Assembly (NCBI RefSeq): GCF_000426725.1
Contig: NZ_AUFX01000005.1
Coordinates: 496,001-560,000, forward strand
DNA: 64,000 nucleotides
Origin: Sporocytophaga myxococcoides DSM 11118
GTDB taxonomy: Bacteria > Bacteroidota > Bacteroidia > Cytophagales > Cytophagaceae
Reading direction: 5' to 3'
Shown here: piece by piece, positions 18,769-27,518 of the stretch
Layout of the letters: every line of letters starts with the position of its first letter
Position numbering within the stretch: position 1 is the stretch's first letter
Made by a program: the position numbers and the translations under genes
The notes under the pieces: model-generated
Database searches by the model: none
What the model saw: the letters and a program-made list of their open reading frames with translations, nothing else
What the model was told of the DNA's origin: nothing

Positions 18769-20121
18769 ATGCAGTTTGAGTTGACAGAGGAATATTTGGA
18801 TTCATTCATTCAGGCAGTCGATGCCAGAAAGAATTCATGGATCAGGGAGCAATTGGATGAATTGCATCCTCAGGATATATCTTCTGTAGTGCATGAACTG
18901 GATCCAGATCATTCTACATATGTAATAAAACTCCTTGAGAATGAAACCGGAGCTCAAGTCATTAGAGAGTTGGATTCCGACTATAGAAAAAAGCTTCTAA
19001 AGGAATTTACTCCCGATGAAATAGGTGCATACATTAGTTTCATAGATTCAGATGATGCTGTTGATATAATCAATGAGTTACCTGTTAAAACCAAGGAAGA
19101 AGTAATTTCCCTTGTTGATAACAAAGAGAAAGCTGATCACATCAGAGACCTGATTCACTATGATGAAGATTGCGCAGGTGGTTTGATGGCTAAGGAGTTG
19201 ATTCGCGCGAACCTTAACTGGACTGTAACACAATGTATAGAGGAAATAAGAAGGCAGTCCAGAAATGTTTCCAGGATATATTCTGTATATGTTGTAGATA
19301 ATCTTGATAAACTTCTGGGAATAGTGTCGCTTAAAAAGATGCTACTTGCAGATGATCATACATTGATTGCCGATATATATGAACCAGAGATAATTGCTGT
19401 AGAAACATTTATCAGTGCTGAAGAGGTATCGCAGATTATGGAAAAATATGACCTTGAAGCGATCCCTGTGGTAAATGTGCATGGAAAGCTTCTTGGCCGA
19501 ATTACTATTGACGACGTTGTAGACGTTATTAAAGAAAGAGCTGAGCAGGATATTCAGATGATGGCTGGTATCAGTGGTCCTGCAGAAGATGATGATAGTG
19601 TATGGACTTTATCTAAGGTAAGATTACCCTGGCTTATTATCGGTATGTCCGGAGGTATGCTGGGGGCAAAGTTTATAGGACTTTTTGAAAAAGATATAAG
19701 TCTGATTCCGGCAATGGCATTTTTTATCCCATTGATTACAGCTACAGGAGGAAATGTTGGAATACAAACTAGTTCAGTTGTTGTTCAGTCATTGGCAAAA
19801 GAGTCGGGATATGGATCATTCAACTTCGCTAGTTTTTTGAAAGTCTTGATTGTAGCACTTATTAACGGAATTGCGTTGAGCTCTCTTGTATTCGGTTTGA
19901 ATATGATTTTAGGAGAGGATACAAAGCTGGCAATTATTGTTTCTACAGCACTTATGAGTGTTGTCTTATTAGCAACAGTAATGGGCACCATTACACCATT
20001 GGTATTAGATAAGTTAGGTTTTAATCCTGCCCTTGCTGCCGGTCCTTTTATTACGACAGCCAATGATCTTCTAGGGCTCGCAATTTATTTTCTTGTAGCG
20101 CAGTCGCTTTATCATTTATAA
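18769..20121 (+). CDS. mgtE: Magnesium transporter MgtE
   Basis: A 450-residue protein with the three MgtE parts. The N-terminal superhelical domain (about 1-130) has repeats such as LHPQDISSVVHELDPDH. A CBS pair (about 135-255) includes VYVVDNLDKLLGIVSLKKM and EAIPVVNVHGKLLGRITIDDVVDVI. The membrane domain has five helices (about 285-450) with the pore motif PLITATGGNVGIQTSSVVVQSLA and the conserved GPFITTANDLLGLAIYF. It is a magnesium channel gated by cytoplasmic Mg2+. It starts 4 bases after rsmA. Confidence 0.95.
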   Translation: MQFELTEEYLDSFIQAVDARKNSWIREQLDELHPQDISSVVHELDPDHSTYVIKLLENETGAQVIRELDSDYRKKLLKEFTPDEIGAYISFIDSDDAVDIINELPVKTKEEVISLVDNKEKADHIRDLIHYDEDCAGGLMAKELIRANLNWTVTQCIEEIRRQSRNVSRIYSVYVVDNLDKLLGIVSLKKMLLADDHTLIADIYEPEIIAVETFISAEEVSQIMEKYDLEAIPVVNVHGKLLGRITIDDVVDVIKERAEQDIQMMAGISGPAEDDDSVWTLSKVRLPWLIIGMSGGMLGAKFIGLFEKDISLIPAMAFFIPLITATGGNVGIQTSSVVVQSLAKESGYGSFNFASFLKVLIVALINGIALSSLVFGLNMILGEDTKLAIIVSTALMSVVLLATVMGTITPLVLDKLGFNPALAAGPFITTANDLLGLAIYFLVAQSLYHL

Positions 20122-20129
20122 ATGAAATC

Positions 20130-21065
20130 ATGAAATTTATTATTGTAGATGAAATGCATCCTTCCATAGTCTCTATGTTGGAAGGAATAGGCATTGTACC
20201 AGATTATAGACCATCTGTCACAAGAATGGATCTTTTAAAGATTGTGATGAACTATGAAGGACTGATCGTGAGAAGCAAAGTGAAAATTGATAAGGAGTTA
20301 CTAGATCTAGCAACTAATTTAAAGATAATAGCTAGAGCCGGTGCCGGACTTGATCAAATTGATATTGAAGAAGTAAATCGAAGAAATATAAAAGTTGTAA
20401 ATGCTCCTGAAGGAAACAGGGATGCAGTTGGAGAACATGCTGTAGGAATGCTTCTTTCATTAATGAATAAGATGCAAACAGGAGATAAGGAAGTGAGGAA
20501 TAGGATATGGAAGAGAGAAAAAAACAGAGGTTATGAAGTAGGAGGGCTCACCATTGGAATAATTGGCTATGGCAACATGGGCAAAGCATTTGCTAAAAGG
20601 ATCAAAGGTTTCGGATGCAGGGTAATAGCATATGATAAATATATATCAGGATATTCGGATGAATTTGCGCAAGAAGTTTCCATTGAAGATATATTTAATA
20701 ATGCGGATGTTTTAAGTCTGCATATTCCATTGACAGAAGTCTCGAGAAGAATGGTCAATAGAAAATTTATCGCAAACTTTAAAAAGAATTTTTGGTTAAT
20801 AAATACAGCCAGAGGAGAGGTTGTGCAACAGGAAGATTTAATTGAAGCATTGGACTCGGGTAAGATAAGAGGGGCGGCATTAGATGTTCTTGAAAACGAA
20901 AAGTTTGAAACATTAACATCGGTACAAAAACTTAATCTTGAAAATCTGGTTGAAAGAGAAAATATACTGTTCACCCCGCATGTAGCAGGGTGGACCTATG
21001 AGTCATTGGTTAAAATTAATGAAGTATTAGTTGAAAAACTCAGAGAATCAATAGGTAGGATTTGA
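20130..21065 (+). CDS. D-isomer 2-hydroxyacid dehydrogenase (phosphoglycerate dehydrogenase-like)
   Basis: A 311-residue NAD-dependent dehydrogenase with the split catalytic domain around a Rossmann domain: GLTIGIIGYGNMGKAFAKRIKGFG (about residues 137-160) holds the GxGxxG motif. Catalytic residues are seen in INTARGEVVQQEDLIEAL (Arg), DVLENEKFE (Glu region) and FTPHVAGWTYES (His). The early IVRSKVKIDKELLD and ARAGAGLDQIDIEEVNRR are typical of SerA. It may be D-3-phosphoglycerate dehydrogenase of serine synthesis, but it lacks a C-terminal ACT domain, so the exact substrate is not certain. It begins 8 bases after mgtE. Confidence 0.85.
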   Translation: MKFIIVDEMHPSIVSMLEGIGIVPDYRPSVTRMDLLKIVMNYEGLIVRSKVKIDKELLDLATNLKIIARAGAGLDQIDIEEVNRRNIKVVNAPEGNRDAVGEHAVGMLLSLMNKMQTGDKEVRNRIWKREKNRGYEVGGLTIGIIGYGNMGKAFAKRIKGFGCRVIAYDKYISGYSDEFAQEVSIEDIFNNADVLSLHIPLTEVSRRMVNRKFIANFKKNFWLINTARGEVVQQEDLIEALDSGKIRGAALDVLENEKFETLTSVQKLNLENLVERENILFTPHVAGWTYESLVKINEVLVEKLRESIGRI

Positions 21066-21100
21066 GGGTTTGGAATTGGTTAAAAAAATCTTAATTTTGA

Positions 21101-21132
21101 TTCCTGAACGGTTGAGGAAGCCGTTTTTTTTA
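21101..21132 (+). terminator. Intrinsic terminator upstream of greA
   Basis: The stem AACGG...CCGTT is followed directly by eight T residues. It lies just past the dehydrogenase stop codon and about 30 bases before the greA start. An overlapping TTCCT/AGGAA pairing is an alternative fold. Confidence 0.7.
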
Positions 21133-21158
21133 TTGTACCTAAGCAATTGCAAAGAGAT

Positions 21159-21629
21159 ATGGCATACACATATTACACAGAAGAAGGACTTAGAAAGTTA
21201 AAGGATGAGCTTGCTATGCTCAAAACCAGAGGGCGTGCCGATATGGCTAAGCAAATAGCAGAAGCTCGTGACAAAGGAGATTTAAGTGAGAACGCAGAGT
21301 ATGATGCAGCGAAAGATGCTCAGGGATTGCTTGAATTAAAAATCAGTAAATTGGAAGACGTAGTTGCCAATGCGCGTATTATCGATGAGAGTAACATTGA
21401 TACTTCCAAAGTATCAATTTTATCTAATGTTAAGATAAAAAATAAAAAGACTAATGCTATTGTCAACTATATATTAGTATCTGAAGAAGAGGCGGACCTA
21501 AAGAGTGGAAAGATCTCTGTAAAATCACCAATTGGCAAAGGTTTGCTTGGGAAAAAAATTGGAGATTCCGCATATATAGATGTTCCTGCAGGAAAACTTG
21601 AGTTTGAAATCTTAGATATCAGCAGATAA
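21159..21629 (+). CDS. greA: Transcription elongation factor GreA
   Basis: A 156-residue protein. The start is set at the ATG at 21159 (MAYTYYTEEGLRKLKDEL), four codons inside the longest frame, which would begin with TTG. GreA hallmarks are the N-terminal coiled coil with KQIAEARDKGDLSENAEYDAAKDAQG (about residues 33-58), including the acidic tip pair D-x-x-E (GDLSENAEYD), and the C-terminal FKBP-like domain with VKSPIGKGLLGKKIGDSAYIDVPAG. It restarts backtracked RNA polymerase by stimulating transcript cleavage. Its stop overlaps the start of the next gene by one base (TAATGG). Confidence 0.96.
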   Translation: MAYTYYTEEGLRKLKDELAMLKTRGRADMAKQIAEARDKGDLSENAEYDAAKDAQGLLELKISKLEDVVANARIIDESNIDTSKVSILSNVKIKNKKTNAIVNYILVSEEEADLKSGKISVKSPIGKGLLGKKIGDSAYIDVPAGKLEFEILDISR

Positions 21630-22021
21630 TGGCAAGCATCTTTACAAAAATTATAAACGGTGAAATTCCAGGTTATACAATAGCTGAGGATGATCGCTGT
21701 TATGCATTTTTGGATATTTCTCCTTTGGTAGTAGGGCATACGCTTGTAGTGCCTAAAACAGAAATCGATTATATTTTTGATATGGATGATGAGCTGCTGG
21801 CTCACCTTCATGTGTTCAGCAAGAAAGTTGCAAAGGCTGTGCAAAAGGCTGTTCCTTGCAAGAGAATTGGTATTGCAGTCATTGGTCTTGAAGTTCCGCA
21901 TACCCATATTCATCTTGTGCCTATGAACTCTGCGAACGATCTCAACTTTACAAGACCTAAACTTACTGTTGCAAAAGAGGTGATGGAAGAAACTCAGAAA
22001 AAAATAAAGAGTTATCTTTAA
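21629..22021 (+). CDS. HIT family protein (histidine-triad nucleotide-binding)
   Basis: A 130-residue protein beginning MASIFTKIINGEIPGYTIAEDDRCYAFLDISPL, the usual HIT N-terminus. The histidine triad HTHIHL (about residues 91-96, PHTHIHLVPMN) supplies the catalytic histidines. HIT proteins hydrolyse nucleoside phosphoramidates and related adenylated compounds. The start codon overlaps the greA stop, indicating translational coupling, a common arrangement in Bacteroidota. Confidence 0.93.
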   Translation: MASIFTKIINGEIPGYTIAEDDRCYAFLDISPLVVGHTLVVPKTEIDYIFDMDDELLAHLHVFSKKVAKAVQKAVPCKRIGIAVIGLEVPHTHIHLVPMNSANDLNFTRPKLTVAKEVMEETQKKIKSYL

Positions 22022-22035
22022 TATATATTATTATA

Positions 22036-22078
22036 AAAAAAGAGGCTGTCTTTGAAATAAAAGACAGCCTCTTTTTTT
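22036..22078. terminator. Bidirectional terminator between the HIT gene and ruvC
   Basis: A 12-base perfect stem (GAGGCTGTCTTT / AAAGACAGCCTC) with a 6-base loop. It is flanked by a T-run on the right and an A-run on the left, so it would work in both directions between convergent genes. Confidence 0.92.
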
Positions 22079-22083
22079 ATAAC

Positions 22084-22674
22084 CTATTCTCTGTTATTTT
22101 TTTTGCCAGATACTATTCTATCAGGATTGTCTTTGAGAAAGGATGACCAATTGCCAGATGTCACTTTCAATGGTCCACCCTGAAAATGGTGACAAAGTGC
22201 AACCGCAAGTGCATCTGTAGCATCAAATAATTTAGGAGCTTCCTGGATTTTTAGCAAGGTACAAAGCATACTAGATACCTGCTCTTTGGAAGCATTTCCA
22301 TTACCGGTAACAGATTGTTTAACTTTTTTGGGAGCATATTCCGAAATGGGAACTTCCCTGGAGATTGCCGCTGCAATTGCTACTCCCTGAGCCCTCCCCA
22401 GTTTGAGCATAGACTGAACATTTTTTCCGTAAAAAGGAGACTCGATTGCCATTTCGTCCGGATGGTATTCATCTATCAGCTGCACAACCCTTTCAAAAAT
22501 TTTACTTAATTTTATTCCATGGTTGCTATATTTACTCAGGTGAATTACTCCAAATTGCAGGAGATCAATCTTGCTTTTTCGGATATGGATAAGGCCGTAC
22601 CCCATAATCGTGGTACCTGGATCTACACCTAAAATTATTTTGTCCTTCTCTATTTCTTTTCCTTTAGAAATCAT
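22084..22674 (-). CDS. ruvC: Crossover junction endodeoxyribonuclease RuvC
   Basis: A 196-residue RNase H-fold nuclease. The acidic catalytic residues appear in ILGVDPGTTIMGYG (Asp, about residue 18), MAIESPFYGKNVQSMLKLGRAQG (Glu, about residue 77) and FDATDALAVALCHH (Asp pair). The basic loop YAPKKVKQSVTGNGNASKEQV is typical. RuvC resolves Holliday junctions with RuvA and RuvB. An N-terminal extension of about 10 residues precedes the usual start, so a later start codon is possible. The annotated start codon is only 3 bases from that of the divergent UPF0104 gene. Confidence 0.95.
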   Translation of the reverse strand: MISKGKEIEKDKIILGVDPGTTIMGYGLIHIRKSKIDLLQFGVIHLSKYSNHGIKLSKIFERVVQLIDEYHPDEMAIESPFYGKNVQSMLKLGRAQGVAIAAAISREVPISEYAPKKVKQSVTGNGNASKEQVSSMLCTLLKIQEAPKLFDATDALAVALCHHFQGGPLKVTSGNWSSFLKDNPDRIVSGKKNNRE

Positions 22675-22677
22675 TCA

Positions 22678-23667
22678 ATGCAAGTTAACCACATCCTCTC
22701 GGCTTTAAAAGAGAAAATTAATCCCAATTTTTCCCTTTTAATTAAGTCATTGGTATTTATAGTTTCCTTATCCATTATTTTTTATACAGTAAATAAAAAG
22801 GATCAACTTACCGGAAATTACTTTTTCGAAATTATAAATTCCTGGAAAAGTAATTCATGGATGATCTGTTTTGCTTTTTTATTAATGCCAATAAACTGGG
22901 GAATTGAAGGTTTAAAATGGAAGCTTCTAGCTTCTAAAGTAGAGAAAACTTCTTTTTTTTGTGCCTTGGAAGGAGTTATATGTGGAACTGCTTTTGGGTT
23001 TATTACTCCTCATGGACTAGGAGATTATCTCGGCCGAATCTTAAATATGAAAAGTAAGGAGAGGTCCAAAGCTTTAGGTGCAATATTTCTGAGCAGGATA
23101 GCACAATTTTATTCTACTATTTATTTTGGTAGTATTTCGGTTTTCTTTTTACTCTTCTCGTGGTTTTCATTTTCTGAATCACAAAAAAAGGTCATTATAA
23201 TTACCTTGCTTTTATTTCATATACTGCTACCGGCTTTATTTTTTTTTCGAGAAAATATTTTAAGATATCTGGAGGAAAGCAAAGGATTGAAACTCATTGC
23301 CAGTTATTTTCTGATTATTAAAAAATATGATCTGAGAGAAATCTTATTGGTGATTGCACTATCAGCTTCCCGATATCTCATTTTTCTGTTTCAATTTGTT
23401 TTGGTATTCAATTTCTTTCGTGTCAAAACCGATTTGTTTTTTCAATTTCTAGCAGTTCCATTTGTCCTTCTAGTTAAATCTGTAATACCTACAATATTCG
23501 ATTTAGGAGTAAGGGAAGCGGCTGTAGTATTTATTTTTGAGGGGAAAAGTGTTGATTTACAAATGGTATTGTATTCTAGCCTTACAGTCTGGCTATTGAA
23601 TGTATTGACACCTTCAATGGTGGGATTATTTCTTATTTTCAGGTTAAAAATTAAAGGACCATTTTGA
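22678..23667 (+). CDS. Multi-pass membrane protein, lysylphosphatidylglycerol-synthase TM-domain/UPF0104-like
   Basis: A 329-residue protein with about eight transmembrane helices, for example LIKSLVFIVSLSIIFYTV, WMICFAFLLMPINWGIEG and SSLTVWLLNVLTPSMVGLFLIF. The motifs NWGIEGLKWKLL, GFITPHGLGDYLGRIL and PTIFDLGVREAAVVFIF match the flippase-like domain seen in MprF N-termini and UPF0104 proteins. No C-terminal lysyl-transfer domain is present. A lipid or glycolipid transport role is plausible, not shown. Its stop overlaps the start of the following glycosyltransferase by 4 bases (TGATG context), so the two are coupled. Confidence 0.8.
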   Translation: MQVNHILSALKEKINPNFSLLIKSLVFIVSLSIIFYTVNKKDQLTGNYFFEIINSWKSNSWMICFAFLLMPINWGIEGLKWKLLASKVEKTSFFCALEGVICGTAFGFITPHGLGDYLGRILNMKSKERSKALGAIFLSRIAQFYSTIYFGSISVFFLLFSWFSFSESQKKVIIITLLLFHILLPALFFFRENILRYLEESKGLKLIASYFLIIKKYDLREILLVIALSASRYLIFLFQFVLVFNFFRVKTDLFFQFLAVPFVLLVKSVIPTIFDLGVREAAVVFIFEGKSVDLQMVLYSSLTVWLLNVLTPSMVGLFLIFRLKIKGPF

Positions 23668-24800
23668 TGCTAATAGTTATTGCTCCATTTTTTTTGATTT
23701 ATGCAGTTGCCCTTATTTGGGCCGTTTTCAAATGGAGAAAAATGGAATTGTGGTCCAGAAACTTAGATGTATCGCCAGGTAAGTTTGTGTCAGTTATTAT
23801 TCCTGTAAGAAATGAAGAACTGAATATTTTAAGTTTGCTTACAGATTTATCTAATCAACGATATCCTAAGAGTAAATTTGAAGTGATTGTCATCGATGAT
23901 GGCTCTGTGGATTTTACAGTAACTTTTGTGCAGGAGTATCTGGAAATGACGGATATTCAGTTATCTGTCCTCTATTCTGGAGATTATCAATCAGATGCAG
24001 CTCCAAAGAAAAAGGCGATCGAATATGGAATCTCAAAAGCTAAAGGTGATTTAATATTGACGATAGACGGGGATTGCAGGTGTGGTGAAGACTGGATTGC
24101 AACAATGGCAGGAATGCTTGAAGTATCAGATTCTAAAATGGTTTGTGGACCGGTAGGGTTCTATTCTAAGGGTACATTGTTTGAGAAGATGCAGCAAATT
24201 GAATTCAGTGCAGTTATGGGAACCGGAGGTGTTTGCCTGGGGTCAGGATTTCCTACGATGGCCAATGGTGCAAACTTGTGTTATGAAAAAGAGGCATTTT
24301 ATGAGGTCGGGGGATTTACCGGATTTGAAAAGATTGCCTCAGGAGATGATGAATTTCTTATGCATAAAATTTACGAAAAGTATCCCGGTAAAGTATTATT
24401 TGCATGTAAGAAAGAAGCGTTGGTGATGACTTATCCTAAAGATTCAGTTAAAGAATTTTTGGAACAAAGAAAGAGGTGGGCTGGTAAATGGAAAATGCAT
24501 AAGAACAAAAGAAATCAGTATTTGGCGCTATTTATTTTTTTAGTGAATTTTTTATTTTTAGTTTCGGGCGCATATTCATTGGTGGATAAAATGGGATTGC
24601 TTGTTTTTGCAGCTTTTGCCATAGTAAAATTTGTTACAGAGTTTATATTTCTGAAACAGGTTTCTCGGCTTTTAGATCATCAATTTAATCTTATTGAATT
24701 TGCAATTACATGGGCCTTTTACCCGTTTTATGTTATAACTATTGGATTATTAAGTAATTCTGGTAGTTTTGTCTGGAAAGGAAGAGATATTAAAAACTGA
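23664..24800 (+). CDS. Membrane-bound family 2 glycosyltransferase
   Basis: A 378-residue GT2 protein with an N-terminal membrane anchor (LIVIAPFFLIYAVALIWAVF) and about three C-terminal helices. The catalytic domain has VIIPVRNEELNI, VIVIDDGSVDFT (Asp pair, nucleotide binding), LTIDGDCRC (D-x-D) and QRKRWAGKWKMHKNK (Q-x-x-R-W motif of processive or membrane GT2 enzymes). The acceptor and donor sugars are unknown. It overlaps the preceding membrane-protein gene by 4 bases and the next small gene by up to 32 bases, so this is a tightly packed operon. Confidence 0.88.
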   Translation: MMLIVIAPFFLIYAVALIWAVFKWRKMELWSRNLDVSPGKFVSVIIPVRNEELNILSLLTDLSNQRYPKSKFEVIVIDDGSVDFTVTFVQEYLEMTDIQLSVLYSGDYQSDAAPKKKAIEYGISKAKGDLILTIDGDCRCGEDWIATMAGMLEVSDSKMVCGPVGFYSKGTLFEKMQQIEFSAVMGTGGVCLGSGFPTMANGANLCYEKEAFYEVGGFTGFEKIASGDDEFLMHKIYEKYPGKVLFACKKEALVMTYPKDSVKEFLEQRKRWAGKWKMHKNKRNQYLALFIFLVNFLFLVSGAYSLVDKMGLLVFAAFAIVKFVTEFIFLKQVSRLLDHQFNLIEFAITWAFYPFYVITIGLLSNSGSFVWKGRDIKN

Positions 24801-25059
24801 GAAATTGACACCACAAGAATACGACATTCTGGATGAACTTTATTTTATTTGCACCTTGGACCATTTGTTGAAAAATTTAACAATGGATGATTCGGAATTA
24901 AGGAATCATTTGGAGCAACTTTTCCGTAAAGGGTGGATAAAAGTTTTTTATAAAGGCACAGAAGATGAAGTCGAATCCGGAGAAGTTTCAAAGGGACAAT
25001 TCGAAAATTACCATTTTCTTGCAACCAAAGCAGGATTAAAAGCTCATAACACCTTATAA
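24769..25059 (+). CDS. Small protein of unknown function, possible winged-helix fold
   Basis: A 96-residue soluble protein. The helical pattern LTPQEYDILDELYFICTLDHLL-x-x-L-x-x-D-x-x-ELRNHLEQLFRKGWIKVFYKG looks like a helix-turn-helix followed by a wing, and the C-terminus FLATKAGLKAHN fits a last helix. This reading is structural guesswork. The frame opens with TTG at 24769 inside the glycosyltransferase gene. A TTG at 24805, just after that gene's stop codon, would avoid the overlap and give an 84-residue product. It ends one base before the permease gene start. A regulator of the adjoining transporter is possible. Confidence 0.6.
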   Translation: MSGKEEILKTEKLTPQEYDILDELYFICTLDHLLKNLTMDDSELRNHLEQLFRKGWIKVFYKGTEDEVESGEVSKGQFENYHFLATKAGLKAHNTL

Positions 25060-25060
25060 A

Positions 25061-26311
25061 GTGGTTAAGTCGAAAGAGAATACCGTCAAAACACCTTCTT
25101 ATTATGTTCGCAAGCGGCTATGGAAAAATAAGCCAGCAATTGCCGGATTTATAGTTATTGTTCTTGCTCACATTATTGCAATTCTAGGTTATTTAATAAT
25201 GCCAGATCATACTCCTAATGCGAATGATGGCTCCGCACTTATTAAAAAGAAACCAATAGGGTTTGAATGTACTTTGTTGAAATTCAGAAAAAACAGAGAA
25301 ATTGAGAGAGGCAATTTTCTGGAGAAGATGTATATGGGACAAGAAAGTGATTTTATTATTCAACCTGTCAGTTCCTATCAGATTAAAAACCTTAAGGTAT
25401 ATTATTCCCTTTTTGGAAAAGAGGATGAAACAGAATCTGCTGATATCGTAGCTGTTACTAAGAACCTTTTTGTAGGCTCTTCCCCAAAACTTAAGCCGGA
25501 CTCTATCTACAACTATTCTGTGAAAGACGATGTCATTACCTACCTTGATTTAAATGAAAAGACAGTTCAAATCACAAGAGAGGAATTATTAAGAGATTTT
25601 CTGGATCATAATATAGAAAAAAGAGAGTATCTGTTGGGAACAGATAAGGCGGGTCGCGATATCCTGAGCAGGTTATTATTTGGTACACGTATTTCACTTT
25701 CAATAGGATTTATTTCAGTATTAATTTCTATTCTAGTGGGCGTCACTCTAGGTGCTTTGAGCGGATTTTTCGGCGGAACAACTGATAAGTTTATAATGTG
25801 GCTTATGACCGTAGTTTGGTCTATTCCAAGCATTATGCTTGTTATCGCTATCAGCCTTGCTTTGCAAAGCAGAGGGGTTTGGGTGGCATTTGTAGCTGTA
25901 GGATTAACGATGTGGGTAGAAGTGGCAAGAGTTGTGAGGGGGCAGATCTTAAGCTTAAAGGAAAAGCTTTATGTTGAAGCTGCAAAGGCTCTAGGAGTAG
26001 GTGATCTCAGAATTATCTTTGTGCATATCCTTCCTAACATTGTTGGGCCTTTGATTGTAATTGCTACAGCAAACTTCGCATCTGCAATCTTGATTGAGGC
26101 AGGGTTAAGTTTTCTTGGTCTTGGAGTACAACCACCAATGCCTTCCTGGGGCATGATGGTTAATGAAGGTTATGGATCAATGCTGGCAAAAGATTCTGGC
26201 TATCTGGTAGTACTTCCAAGTTTGTGTATTTGTATTCTTGTATTGGCATTTAACTTATTCGGAAACGGCTTAAGAGACGCATATGATCCCCAAAGCGCCG
26301 TCAAATGGTGA
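25061..26311 (+). CDS. ABC transporter permease, DppC/OppC-like, with an extended extracytoplasmic insert
   Basis: A 416-residue inner-membrane permease starting with GTG right after the previous stop. Residues about 25-45 form TM1. A polar insert of about 130 residues (60-190) follows, longer than in the standard peptide permeases (about 300 residues in all), then five more helices. Before the permease domain it has DHNIEKREYLLGTDKAGRDILSRLLFGTRISL, and the EAA loop is EAAKALGVGDLRIIFVHILPNIVGPL, which contacts the ATPase. No partner permease, ATPase or binding protein lies next to it, so the substrate (peptide, nickel or other) cannot be told. Its stop overlaps the downstream phosphatase gene by 29 bases. 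Confidence 0.88.
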   Translation: MVKSKENTVKTPSYYVRKRLWKNKPAIAGFIVIVLAHIIAILGYLIMPDHTPNANDGSALIKKKPIGFECTLLKFRKNREIERGNFLEKMYMGQESDFIIQPVSSYQIKNLKVYYSLFGKEDETESADIVAVTKNLFVGSSPKLKPDSIYNYSVKDDVITYLDLNEKTVQITREELLRDFLDHNIEKREYLLGTDKAGRDILSRLLFGTRISLSIGFISVLISILVGVTLGALSGFFGGTTDKFIMWLMTVVWSIPSIMLVIAISLALQSRGVWVAFVAVGLTMWVEVARVVRGQILSLKEKLYVEAAKALGVGDLRIIFVHILPNIVGPLIVIATANFASAILIEAGLSFLGLGVQPPMPSWGMMVNEGYGSMLAKDSGYLVVLPSLCICILVLAFNLFGNGLRDAYDPQSAVKW

Positions 26312-27518
26312 AAAAGAAGGTGGGTTGGAAAACTCGTTGCAACTAAAGCAGCTGGAGTTAAACTCTCTACTTGAAGTAACGCAGGCAATTAATTTTAACT
26401 TGCCCGAAGAATCTTTATATAAGATATTTTACTTCACTTTAATAGCCAATCTTAAAATCAAGAAATTTGCCCTTTATGTTTTTGATTCTGGTTGGAGCTG
26501 TAAAGTCAACTATGGCACAAAAACGAATTTTAAATCTATTGAATTAGATCAATCATTTTTTAACGTTAGCAAAATATCGAAACTGGAAAAGACAGCTAAT
26601 CACTTTTCTGAATTTGATTTGCTGATTCCTGTTGCACATAAATCACAATTGCTTGCTTTAGTATTTATTGGAGGCCTGGAGCTTGGTGAAGAAAATACAG
26701 ACGTGTCTTTCGTTCAGACTTTTGCCAATATCATTACTGTGGCAATTGAGAATAAAAAGCTTGCAAGAAAAGAACTTCAACAGGAAGCATTCCGAAAGGA
26801 GCTTGAAATTGCAAGAGATGTGCAATCACACTTGTTCCCTACCTCTCTTCCTGATAATAAAAGAGTAGTAATAGAAGCTGATTACCTACCACATCAGTCA
26901 ATAGGAGGAGATTATTATGATTATGTACCATTAAATGATGATGAATTTTTTATTTGTGTAGCTGATGTATCTGGAAAGGGAATACCTGCAGCTCTTTTAA
27001 TGTCTAATTTTCAGGCCTGTTTGAGAACGATGTTAAGGCAGACATCAGATCTAAAAAAAATTATCACAGAGCTTAACTACATTACACGTCTGAATGCCAG
27101 GGGTGAAAGGTTTATTACTTTCTTTGCTATGATTGTTGACCTGAAATCCAGGAAGGCTAGATATATTAATGCCGGTCACAATCCTGCCATTATTATTCAG
27201 GACGGGAATGCTGAAACCCTGGACAGTGGCACAACTATTTTAGGGATATTTGAAGATCTACCATTTCTTAGTGAGGAAATTCTGGAAATAAAAGAAAACT
27301 CCCTGTTATTCTTGTATACAGATGGTGTTACGGAAACATCAAATATAGAAGAAGAAGAGTTTGGTATGGAACGATTTGTTCAATTGTTAAGAGAAAATAC
27401 AGCTCAGGAAAATCAGGTAATACATAAAAAACTTATGGAAGACCTGAATGCCTTCAAAGGAAAAATGACATTCCCTGATGATATAACTTTTGTTTCTTGT
27501 AAAATCAAAGGCTTTTAA
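26283..27518 (+). CDS. SpoIIE/PP2C-type serine phosphatase with an N-terminal GAF-like region
   Basis: A 411-residue protein. Residues about 20-165 look like a GAF-type sensor region (NSLLEVTQAINFNLPEESLYKIFYFTLIANLKIKKFALYVFD...VQTFANIITVAIENKKLARK). A short coiled-coil linker is followed by a phosphatase domain with ELEIARDVQSHLFPTSLP, SIGGDYYDYVPL (metal Asp), VADVSGKGIPAALLMSN, YINAGHNPAIII, LFLYTDGVTETSN and FPDDITFVSCKI. Such proteins usually dephosphorylate anti-anti-sigma factors or act in partner-switching signalling. The start overlaps the permease gene by 29 bases; the signal sensed is unknown. Confidence 0.9.
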   Translation: MIPKAPSNGEKEGGLENSLQLKQLELNSLLEVTQAINFNLPEESLYKIFYFTLIANLKIKKFALYVFDSGWSCKVNYGTKTNFKSIELDQSFFNVSKISKLEKTANHFSEFDLLIPVAHKSQLLALVFIGGLELGEENTDVSFVQTFANIITVAIENKKLARKELQQEAFRKELEIARDVQSHLFPTSLPDNKRVVIEADYLPHQSIGGDYYDYVPLNDDEFFICVADVSGKGIPAALLMSNFQACLRTMLRQTSDLKKIITELNYITRLNARGERFITFFAMIVDLKSRKARYINAGHNPAIIIQDGNAETLDSGTTILGIFEDLPFLSEEILEIKENSLLFLYTDGVTETSNIEEEEFGMERFVQLLRENTAQENQVIHKKLMEDLNAFKGKMTFPDDITFVSCKIKGF

